Below are positions 57,297 through 64,000 of a stretch of 64,000 bases of DNA, piece after piece. The stretch is from JAXLWB01 sp046328715 (GTDB taxonomy: Bacteria; Chloroflexota; Anaerolineae; Caldilineales; Caldilineaceae). Location: NCBI GenBank assembly GCA_046328715.1, contig JAXLWB010000016.1:137813-201812 (forward strand), in the 5' to 3' direction. The position numbers and the translations under genes are program-made. Within the stretch, counting starts at the first letter, position 1. Every line of letters starts with the position of its first letter. The notes under the pieces are model-generated. The model was not told the DNA's origin and ran no database searches. It saw only the letters and a list, made by a program, of their open reading frames with translations.

Positions 57297-58496
57297 ATGA
57301 CACCCGTCATTCTCTGCATTACCAGCTATTTTAAAGGTGTGCCCTTTTTGCGCGAATGCAAACGACTCGGCGCGTACGTCATCCTGATCACGATTGAGGG
57401 TTTGCGCGAGGAAGCCTGGCCGCGGGAGAGCATCGATGAGTTTTACATGTTGCCACTCAAACATCTCAACCAGCCCGACATCACGAACGCTGTCACCTAT
57501 TTGCTGCGCGAGCGAGTGGTGGATGCGATTGTGCCGTTGGATGATTACGAAGTGGAGACTGCGGGGCAGTTGCGCGATCATCTGCGCATGGCTGGGTTGA
57601 ACACATCGGAGTCATTGCTCTACCGTGACAAATTAGCAATGCGAGTGCGGGCGGCGGAAAAAGGTGTGCGCATTCCCGACTTTATTCACGTACTCAACCA
57701 TCAACGGCTGCACGATTTTATGACTCGTGTGCCAGGCCCGTGGGTGCTCAAACCGCGCGCCGAAGCCAGCGCCATGGGCATTCAAAAGATTAACCAACCG
57801 GACGAGTTGTGGCCCAAAATTCACGAACTGGGCGACCGCCAATCGTATTTTCTGCTCGAAAAATTTCTGCCTGGCGACGTTTATCATGTCGATTCGGTGA
57901 TTTGGCAAGGGGAGATTCAATTTTCAGCGGCAAGTAAATATTGGAAACCGCCGATGACGGTCTACCACGGTGGCGGCGTCTTTGGTACGAGCACGATCCC
58001 GTATAATACCGATGAAGAGCGTGCACTACTCGCTATCAATCGTCAGGTGATCGGGGCTATGGGCTTGCAAAATGGTGTCACCCATGCCGAGTTCATCCGA
58101 GCCTATGCCGATGGCCAGTTCTACTTCCTGGAAATGGCGGCACGTGTGGGCGGGGCTGGCATCGACGAGATGGTAGAACATGCCACCGGCGTCAACCCCT
58201 GGCAGGAATGGGCCAAAGTTGAAGTCTGCCGACTGCGCGGTGAAACCTACCAAATCCCTATCCATCAGCCAAATCATGCAGCACTGATTGTTTCACTCGC
58301 CCGTCAAGAGTGGCCAGACACCTCCAGCTATAATGATCCAGAGGTTGTCTGGCGCTTGCACAAAAAACATCATGTTGGCTTTATCTTAAAATCGTCCAGC
58401 CACACTCGAGTCCAGGAGTTGATGACCCACTACAACGAGCGGATTGCCAACGATTTTACCGCAACCGCCCCACCCATGGAGCGCGCCAACCATTAA
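57297..58496 (+). CDS. ATP-grasp enzyme
   Basis: Ligase-like protein of 399 residues with the biotin-carboxylase-type ATP-grasp fold. The N-terminal Rossmann-like domain runs to about 105 (VVDAIVPLDDYEVETAGQLR). The grasp domain has GPWVLKPRAEASAMGIQKI for the nucleotide lysine and loop, and FYFLEMAARVGGAGIDEMVE carries the metal-binding glutamate and the arginine. It would couple a carboxylate and an amine or thiol using ATP. No partner synthetase is adjacent. Its last four bases overlap the stop of the convergent metalloprotease gene. The substrate is unknown. Confidence 0.9.
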   Translation: MTPVILCITSYFKGVPFLRECKRLGAYVILITIEGLREEAWPRESIDEFYMLPLKHLNQPDITNAVTYLLRERVVDAIVPLDDYEVETAGQLRDHLRMAGLNTSESLLYRDKLAMRVRAAEKGVRIPDFIHVLNHQRLHDFMTRVPGPWVLKPRAEASAMGIQKINQPDELWPKIHELGDRQSYFLLEKFLPGDVYHVDSVIWQGEIQFSAASKYWKPPMTVYHGGGVFGTSTIPYNTDEERALLAINRQVIGAMGLQNGVTHAEFIRAYADGQFYFLEMAARVGGAGIDEMVEHATGVNPWQEWAKVEVCRLRGETYQIPIHQPNHAALIVSLARQEWPDTSSYNDPEVVWRLHKKHHVGFILKSSSHTRVQELMTHYNERIANDFTATAPPMERANH

Positions 58497-61030
58497 TTGC
58501 CACTTATCAAGGGCAAGAAATTGTGCCAGGTCAGTACTGGCATGTTGATGTCACTATCCTCCAAAATCGAATTGCCATAGCCATCCACATCGTCAGCGAC
58601 GTCGGCCAAGAGCGTAATCTCAACGCCTTGGTTCAGGTTGTCTTGCGAAAGCTGCTCCACCGGCGGTTGAACAGGTGGGTTCGTCGCTGCGTTGAGCATA
58701 CGAATGTTGCCAAAGCGGATAGTAGCGATCTGCGCCGGTGCCAAAAGAAGCTGAAAACAGCTTTGTGTTCCGTCGTTACCGATCCGGCCCGACTGGTGTG
58801 TCGTATGCCAGTCGGCCTCAATCACCTGACAAACCTGATATCTGCCAGCGGGAAGACCGTTAAAATTCGCCTTGCCATAGCTGTTCGAGCGTTGGCTTTG
58901 TAACAGCACGCCCTCTTCAGAATAAAGCTGTAACTGCCAATCTTGCAACCAAGCTTCTTGCTCGTCGTATTGTTGATTTTGGTTGGTATCTTCATAGGTC
59001 AGAGTACGCACGATCACGTTGCGCTGGCTGCGGAAGGTGCAAGCAATATCGGCACCGGGTGTCAGTGCCAGATGAACCGCTGGATTGGTGATGTGCATGT
59101 TGACTTCAGCACTCAAGGTGCAGCCGATGTTGGTCAAAAACCAGGTATGCGGCACCAGTTGGGTCAAAGTATAATCACCAGGCTCCAAGAAGGTCGTATA
59201 TTGGCTGCTGATGGCATCCCCATCATCGGCAAGCGGGTCGTCCAGAGTAAAGGTCTGGTCGTTGAGGGTAAAACGAAAGTCCTGAATACTTTCCGGTTCT
59301 ACCACCAGATTTACCGTAAGTTTAGCTAGGCTCTGTGGAGTTGGTGTCATCACTGGCGTATTGGTGGGGGTAGCAGTCCCAATTTCTCGTGCGTTTGAGG
59401 TGGCTGTCGGCGAAGGCGTTGGCGTACTAGTGGCAATTGGCGTAGGCAATGGCTGCGAAGAACAGATTTCCAGATCGGCAGCGGCCAGAAAGCCAGCATC
59501 ACGAAACGCGGTATCGGTGATCACCAGTTTCCACTCGCCCTGGGCCAGTGTAGCAGCGAAAATACCCAGCGCGTTGACAGGACGATAGTTATTGGAGAAA
59601 GGCGCAATTCCGTCGCCGATCGCGGTTGCAGCATTGTCAGTAAACGAGGTGCCCATAAAGTCGCGTTTGTTGCCCCCCACTTCTTGGAACAACATCACCT
59701 GTTTTCCGTCCGGGCCTAGCAGAGTCGCTTTGAGATCGGAAACATAGGTGTGGCGAATCTGTAGGTTGAAGAGTCGCAGCCGATCGATCACAATCGCATC
59801 AGGCACTTGGATGGTCGCTGTGACCGTCTGTTGGTCGTAGATTGGGGCTGGCAGCGAGAGAGCGGGATAGCTTCTACAATTGGGCAACAAGGTTGGCATG
59901 GTCGTCGGCGTAAAGGTAGGTGTCGGCAACGGCTGATTCTCCCAGATCAGAAATTGATTAAAGGCAGGGTTCCAATGCGTTGCCAGATAGCTGCCAGCCG
60001 GGGGATTGGTGTGATAATAATCGTCGTGATTGCAATCTAGCAGCGAGTCATGGGCTAGATCCGGACATTTGATGGTGATGGTTGGATAATTGGGAGGATC
60101 GGAATAACACATCACATCCCACTCATCGGTACAATGGTAGCCGGCGCTCGAGTTGGGTGCACCAAATTGTACGCCGCCAAAGTTATGCATCAACTCATGT
60201 GCGGCCACACGTGCCCCCCAACAACCATTATCAACCCGAGCATAACTTGGCCCAATGTTGTTACGATTATTTGCATCAACCGATTCATCCGAGAACATGC
60301 CACCAATGCCACAAAAGATGTTGGAATCGACAAACATCAAGTATTTGCGGTCTGTGCGATTTAGCCCTTGCGCTTGGATGGCGCTGATCGAGGCGGTAAA
60401 TGAATCCTGATCGTGAGCGGGAATAACAACGTTAAGAATTTCGGCATGGCAATTGCTGTCGTGAACAAAGCGAATGTGACGGGTGCCTCCAGTCTCTTGG
60501 GCGCTCTGATTGTAGATATTATCCACCTCAGCAGCCCACTGCTGGATCGATTCACGATATTGCTCAAAACGATCAAGCTGGTCGGCAGGATGTACATATA
60601 TGACCTGGACGCGGTTGCCACTGACCCCGTCGCCGTCACAGAGTACTGGATCAGCATCGGTTCCAGCAGCAAAGAGAAGTGGCGTAGTTTGCTGATCTAC
60701 CTTAAGGCCAGGCGGCGGTTCGTCTGGTCCATGAGTGCAATAGTCGGTCCCTACAAGCTTAAACAGACCATCACAGAAACCGCCCTTGGCGGCACGTAGA
60801 TGATCGTAGGTAGTACGCTGATTCTGTTGGGTGGGGGTCGGTGTTGCTTCGGGCGTGTCATCGGCGTAGAGTACAATGGGAGCAGCGAATACAAACAGTG
60901 TGAAAAATAACCCGAGTCCTATTCCCAATAGCTGAAGGTACGGGGGAATCTCAACGAGAATACGACCCTTCCGTCCTAATAAAGAGAAACTTATGAAACG
61001 AAACGATAACTTATGATGTTGTGAGCGCAT
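58493..61030 (-). CDS. exported zinc metalloprotease-like protein with P domain and SdrD-like domain
   Basis: Large exported protein of about 845 residues; the start is uncertain because ATG 61030 has no clear site. A hydrophobic segment (YLQLLGIGLGLFFTLFVFAA) lies near residues 32-55. The protease-like region has AAHELMHNFGGVQ with the HExxH zinc motif (278-282), then GYHCTDEWDVMCY with a Met-turn. A Pro/Thr linker precedes a proprotein-convertase-type P domain (IRHTYVSDLKATLLGPDG). After another Thr-rich linker come a prealbumin-like part and an SdrD-like B repeat (TYEDTNQNQQYDEQEAWL). It ends HNFLPLISGN. The usual third zinc ligand position holds Gln, and the following YHC may substitute. 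Confidence 0.85.
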   Translation of the reverse strand: MRSQHHKLSFRFISFSLLGRKGRILVEIPPYLQLLGIGLGLFFTLFVFAAPIVLYADDTPEATPTPTQQNQRTTYDHLRAAKGGFCDGLFKLVGTDYCTHGPDEPPPGLKVDQQTTPLLFAAGTDADPVLCDGDGVSGNRVQVIYVHPADQLDRFEQYRESIQQWAAEVDNIYNQSAQETGGTRHIRFVHDSNCHAEILNVVIPAHDQDSFTASISAIQAQGLNRTDRKYLMFVDSNIFCGIGGMFSDESVDANNRNNIGPSYARVDNGCWGARVAAHELMHNFGGVQFGAPNSSAGYHCTDEWDVMCYSDPPNYPTITIKCPDLAHDSLLDCNHDDYYHTNPPAGSYLATHWNPAFNQFLIWENQPLPTPTFTPTTMPTLLPNCRSYPALSLPAPIYDQQTVTATIQVPDAIVIDRLRLFNLQIRHTYVSDLKATLLGPDGKQVMLFQEVGGNKRDFMGTSFTDNAATAIGDGIAPFSNNYRPVNALGIFAATLAQGEWKLVITDTAFRDAGFLAAADLEICSSQPLPTPIATSTPTPSPTATSNAREIGTATPTNTPVMTPTPQSLAKLTVNLVVEPESIQDFRFTLNDQTFTLDDPLADDGDAISSQYTTFLEPGDYTLTQLVPHTWFLTNIGCTLSAEVNMHITNPAVHLALTPGADIACTFRSQRNVIVRTLTYEDTNQNQQYDEQEAWLQDWQLQLYSEEGVLLQSQRSNSYGKANFNGLPAGRYQVCQVIEADWHTTHQSGRIGNDGTQSCFQLLLAPAQIATIRFGNIRMLNAATNPPVQPPVEQLSQDNLNQGVEITLLADVADDVDGYGNSILEDSDINMPVLTWHNFLPLISGN

Positions 61031-61377
61031 AACGATTACATGAATTACACATATACAATTACCCAGTGATTGACACCCACCATGCCAAAAAATCAGCAAA
61101 TCGGCACAGGAGAGTGAAATCACTCGCACAAAGTGAGTCTAAAACGATAGACAGATTTATTAAAGCTATCTTACTTTTTCGTAAACATATTATACCATGA
61201 GATCTTTCAATCTAGCTAAATTTGCATATGTACTGTAAGGAAATATTAATTATTTTTGTTAGTGCAGGCTTATCTTACGGATCATTAGTAGCGGATATTT
61301 TTGGTCATCCGTATCTTCCGTTACGCGCATAGCGTTTTTCTGAAGAACAGGTTGAGAGTGAGGGCAAACAACAAAGC
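61031..61377. other. intergenic region, divergent
   Basis: A divergent gap of 347 bases between the metalloprotease gene and the hydrate-epimerase-like gene. On the minus strand TATAAT (61194-61189) is a possible -10 about 160 bases before the metalloprotease start. GAGTGAAATCACTC (61111-61124) is a short perfect palindrome downstream of it and could be an operator. I see no gene or RNA here. Confidence 0.35.
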
Positions 61378-61965
61378 ATGACACCATCGGAGATGATAGA
61401 GCAGGTTGGTAGAAGTGTAGCCGCCCTGGCCGAGCAATTGTTGGCAGGGGATTTGGAGGCACGCCCAATTGTGGTGGTGGCGGGGCAAGGGAAACATGGA
61501 GCAGCAGCGCTGGTTGCGGCACGTCGTTTGTGGGAAATAGGTGCGTGGGTACAGACGGTCTGTGTTTTTCAATATGCAGCAGCCGCAGATTGGGTGGCAG
61601 CACCGCTTGAGCAGTTACAAGCCATGGGTGTACCGCTTGCCTGGGCCGAAGAAGGTTGGGAATTGCCACCCTGTGACCTTCTAATCGAGGCCATCACGGC
61701 GTCAAACCAAGCAGAAGATCCGCAAGGGCGCGAACGTGAGATGATCTTGCTTGCCAACAGCAGCTTGGCACCCATTTTAAGTATTGGCGCCCCAAGCGGC
61801 ACTCATCCAGAAACAGGGCACCGTTGTTCGCCCCATATTCATGCAGCGGCAACGCTGCTAACAACGCCACCTAACACGGAATACCCTGCAGAGCCCGCAC
61901 GTGCCGCTTGTGGTACACTCTACTTCCTAGACGAAAAGGGCAGAGTGCGGTCGGCTGAGGTATAA
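61378..61965 (+). CDS. NAD(P)H-hydrate epimerase-like (YjeF_N) protein, degenerate site
   Basis: Protein of 195 residues with the YjeF N-terminal fold. MIEQVGRSVAALAEQLL corresponds to the first helix of NnrE-type epimerases. VVVAGQGKHGAAALVAARRL replaces their G-NNGGDGLVAARHL loop, CDLLIEAITASN the DxxxDAL segment, and PILSIGAPSGTHPETG the DxPSG loop. The aspartate of GGDG is an alanine here and the asparagines are changed, so epimerase activity is doubtful. It starts MTPSEM without a strong Shine-Dalgarno site. It may bind a nucleotide for another purpose. Confidence 0.75.
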   Translation: MTPSEMIEQVGRSVAALAEQLLAGDLEARPIVVVAGQGKHGAAALVAARRLWEIGAWVQTVCVFQYAAAADWVAAPLEQLQAMGVPLAWAEEGWELPPCDLLIEAITASNQAEDPQGREREMILLANSSLAPILSIGAPSGTHPETGHRCSPHIHAAATLLTTPPNTEYPAEPARAACGTLYFLDEKGRVRSAEV

Positions 61966-62045
61966 TGGTACGGAGTAGAATCCAATAAACTATAAAATAA
62001 ACAAAAATAAATTCCTATAAACTCTTTTATGAGCAGCCATCCATT

Positions 62046-62582
62046 ATGACAATATACGATTGGTTTTCAACCACACCGCTCAATCTATGGAGCATTCTGG
62101 CTTATCTGCTGATTCTGATTGGCCTAGCGGGCTCGGTGATTCCCGTGTTACCCGGTCCCTCGCTGATCTGGGTTGGGATGCTGATTTGGGCCTGGGCAGA
62201 TAACTTTCAACGACTGGGCTGGGGAATGTTGGCGCTGGCTGGAGTTCTGGCCATCATCTCCTGGGCACTGGACTTTGTGCTTGGACCTCTGATGAGCCGC
62301 CGCGCCGGAGCCAGTTGGCGTGCGATTCTGGGTGGCATTATCGGTGGCCTGGCTGGTGGCTTTTTTCTTACCTTCATCCCCGTGATTGGGACAATTGGAG
62401 GTGCCCTGGTTGGGGCCATCGTCGGCATGTGGTTGGTAGAATATAACATTCGTGGTGATAGCAAGAGTGCCATGAGCGTGGTCAAAGCTTACGTGATGGG
62501 CATGCTCTTTAACACGATCCTTGAAGTGATTATTTCGCTGTTGATGGTAGGTCTCTTTATTTTTGCGGTTGCAACCTTGTAA
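62046..62582 (+). CDS. DUF456 membrane protein
   Basis: Integral membrane protein of 178 residues. The DUF456 pattern is clear: LIGLAGSVIPVLPGPSLIWV in the first helix pair, SWALDFVLGPLMSRRAGASW before a glycine-rich helix, GGIIGGLAGGFFLTFIPVIG, then GALVGAIVGMWLVEY and a C-terminal helix. The family has no established role. The gene stands alone between the epimerase-like gene and thiamine diphosphokinase. No Shine-Dalgarno site is obvious. Confidence 0.93.
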   Translation: MTIYDWFSTTPLNLWSILAYLLILIGLAGSVIPVLPGPSLIWVGMLIWAWADNFQRLGWGMLALAGVLAIISWALDFVLGPLMSRRAGASWRAILGGIIGGLAGGFFLTFIPVIGTIGGALVGAIVGMWLVEYNIRGDSKSAMSVVKAYVMGMLFNTILEVIISLLMVGLFIFAVATL

Positions 62583-62673
62583 GGGTTGGAGAAAACCTAA
62601 AGTATATCAGTGACGGTATACTTTTTCTTTCTGAAGCCATAAATGGTTGATCGTTATTGGGAATTAGGTGTGC

Positions 62674-63339
62674 ATGCGGGCAATTGTTTTTGTCAACGGA
62701 CAGTTCGAGGATCGAGACGAAGTCGCTCAGCTATTGCGCGAGGATGACTATTTGGTCGCTGCCGATGGGGGGGCGCTTCATTGTTTGGCATTGGGACGAC
62801 GACCTGATGTTGTGGTTGGCGATCTCGACAGCCTGGATGCCGACCTGGTCGAGCAATTGGCAGCCAGTGGCACCCAAATCGAACGTCATGATGTGGCAAA
62901 AAATCAAACCGATCTCGAATTGGCAATTGAACGTGCGATCAAGGATGGGGCCGAGGAGATCTGGTTGGTTGCCGCTACCGGTGGGCGCCTTGACCAGTCA
63001 CTTGCTAACCTGCTGCTGCTTGCGCAGCGTGAATGGCCCGTCAAGCTCAAGGTGTTTGGTAATGGCCAACTCGCTCAAGTATTACACAGCCATGAGCGCC
63101 TAGAGTTGCACGATTACATTGGCGCAACCCTGAGCATCCTGCCACTTACGCAGCAGGTGACTGGAATTACCTATCAAAGCATGGCCTACCCATTGGAAAA
63201 TGCCACATTGAATTTTGGCAGCACACGCGGTATTAGCAATGAGATCGTCGCCTCACCGGCGAGTTTGGAGATTGAATCGGGAATGTTGCTGGTGGTGTAT
63301 GAGGTGAAGAGATGGGAAGATGGAGAGGGTGGGAGATAA
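62674..63339 (+). CDS. thiN: thiamine diphosphokinase
   Basis: Kinase of 221 residues that transfers pyrophosphate from ATP to thiamine to give thiamine diphosphate. Family motifs are LVAADGGALHCLALGRRPDV, VVGDLDSLDADLV, the NQTDLELAIERAIKDG block and VAATGGRLDQSLANLLLL. The C-terminal half is the thiamine-binding sandwich, with GISNEIV near the end. An in-frame GTG at 62668 precedes ATG 62674. The last dozen residues (KRWEDGEGGR) are encoded inside a GA-rich inverted repeat that also holds the stop. No TPP riboswitch is visible upstream. Confidence 0.94.
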   Translation: MRAIVFVNGQFEDRDEVAQLLREDDYLVAADGGALHCLALGRRPDVVVGDLDSLDADLVEQLAASGTQIERHDVAKNQTDLELAIERAIKDGAEEIWLVAATGGRLDQSLANLLLLAQREWPVKLKVFGNGQLAQVLHSHERLELHDYIGATLSILPLTQQVTGITYQSMAYPLENATLNFGSTRGISNEIVASPASLEIESGMLLVVYEVKRWEDGEGGR

Positions 63340-63358
63340 GGAAAACTCCTCATCTCCC
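63331..63358. terminator. two-way terminator-like hairpin
   Basis: GGGAGAT (63331-63337) pairs with ATCTCCC (63352-63358), inside GA-rich and CT-rich flanks. It lies between the convergent thiamine diphosphokinase and the gene ending at 63365, and contains the former's stop codon. No strong T-run is present, so intrinsic termination is only plausible. Confidence 0.4.
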
Positions 63359-63364
63359 TTCTCC

Positions 63365-64000
63365 TCAGGCTTCTTCCGCTACCCCATCCTGGTGGATGGC
63401 GTGTTCGTCCAATGTTTGGAGCAATAGTTTTTGCGTAGTCGCCGGGACCTTAATCTCTTTGGTGCGCCGACGAATAAATTCTTTGAGTTGTTCTGCGCGT
63501 AATATTGTCAGATCTGGATTGTTCAACGTAAGTTGTACATCATCATTGAGAAAGACAACGGCGCTAGTAATCGGAATCTGGCTGAGATCAGAGCCTTCCT
63601 GTGCCGCACCATTTTGGACTTTTTGCAGATAATTGCGTAGATACTGTTCCTGCTCAGAAAGTTCTTTACTCGGATTTCCCACACCTTCACGGGCAAAGAT
63701 AGTAAAAAGACGTGTAAAGCTGAATGGCTCGCGCCAGCGATTGCCTTCCACCGTTACTTTGCCCTTATCACTACGAATAGCGAGGTTGATCAGACCAAAC
63801 GGTCCTGACAGCGCATATGGCACAGGCAAGCTGTAGGCATAATAGGCGTGTTTGTCATCCAAGCCCTTGAGGCTGCGCTCCAACAATTCGTCGGGGCGGG
63901 CAATCATTTTGCTGCCGGGCCAGGTACGTCGAGCAAAACGGTTGATAAAGTAGCTGCCAATACTGGCGGTCAAAAAACCGAGTGGCAAGGCCAGAAAACT
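63365..64000 (-). CDS. hypothetical protein, 5' end beyond window (NERD-like?)
   Basis: The C-terminal 211 residues of a protein that starts right of the window; a methionine at 63988 is internal to a hydrophobic stretch (SFLALPLGFLTASIGSYFIN) that probably forms a membrane helix. After it come DELLERSLKGLDDKHAYYAY, GPFGLINLAIRSDKGKVTVE and GNRWREPFS, a layout that recalls nuclease-related (NERD) domains, where GE..v...L and a strand with GvfviE are typical. The last part (FLNDDVQLTLNNPDLTILRA) also fits. The match is weak and I do not assign a function. Confidence 0.65.
   Translation of the reverse strand, partial: SFLALPLGFLTASIGSYFINRFARRTWPGSKMIARPDELLERSLKGLDDKHAYYAYSLPVPYALSGPFGLINLAIRSDKGKVTVEGNRWREPFSFTRLFTIFAREGVGNPSKELSEQEQYLRNYLQKVQNGAAQEGSDLSQIPITSAVVFLNDDVQLTLNNPDLTILRAEQLKEFIRRRTKEIKVPATTQKLLLQTLDEHAIHQDGVAEEA

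Noticed and set aside
62583..62673. TPP riboswitch before thiamine diphosphokinase
   Set aside because: The thi-box words (CUGAGA and the following conserved helices) are absent from this 91-base gap.

Overview
This window looks like a chromosomal segment from a Chloroflexota bacterium, probably of the Anaerolineae/Caldilineae type. That placement is an inference. It rests on a mixture of Gram-positive-like regulators, a deazaflavin-type nitroreductase-like protein, CSLREA and YHYH secreted proteins, YLPLI-type motifs in large exported proteins, and very many short palindromic repeats between genes. No rRNA, ribosomal protein or phylogenetic marker is present to settle it. Genes are dense, mostly carry clear Shine-Dalgarno sites, and use TGA as a normal stop. 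I see no insertion sequence with a transposase, no prophage, no CRISPR array and no obvious biosynthetic cluster.

Layout. 1-14.7 kb is a redox and regulator zone. It holds two AraC/aldo-keto reductase modules (ends at 1.5 kb and 14.7 kb), a small TetR regulon (SDR, alpha/beta hydrolase, tetR) with matching operators, a decayed second TetR gene, a type-B carboxylesterase, and several gene remnants. 14.8-19.3 kb encodes three exported proteins: a hydrolase/Ig-like/beta-helix fusion, a lipoprotein and a YHYH protein. 19.4-26.5 kb has a mannonate dehydratase, a LysE-HAD-GNAT operon, a YCII/DGPF protein with an ECF42-type sigma factor, two antibiotic-kinase-like genes and a small nitroreductase-like protein. 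26.5-35.4 kb, all on the minus strand, has an acyl-CoA dehydrogenase, a PrpD-like protein, an esterase, a LURP-one protein, GH39, a quercetinase-like bicupin and a GH3 enzyme. 35.8-42 kb has a decayed tannase-like hydrolase, DUF3500, a NicO-type metal transporter with a GntR regulator, and a hydroquinone-type dioxygenase/esterase pair. 42-52 kb is mixed metabolism: M29 and M24 peptidases, an HpaI aldolase, a formyltransferase, LRR, isochorismate synthase/TetR/MOSC, and a eukaryotic-type HisA overlapping a VOC protein. 52-57 kb has TipAS-MerR, DinB, a luciferase-like oxidoreductase, an aldo-keto reductase, a fused two-part CMD protein and tRNA-Arg(CCG). 57-64 kb has an ATP-grasp enzyme, a large exported metalloprotease, a NAD(P)H-hydrate-epimerase-like protein, DUF456, thiamine diphosphokinase and a partial gene.

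The most unusual signals are not genes. First, 1.6-2.3 kb is a diverged tandem array with a period near 85 bp, in which each period holds an imperfect hairpin. Second, at least six families of palindromic intergenic elements recur across the window. Some supply stop codons, and one has separated a regulatory box from its gene. Third, several sets of matching operators let regulator-target pairs be read directly from the DNA.
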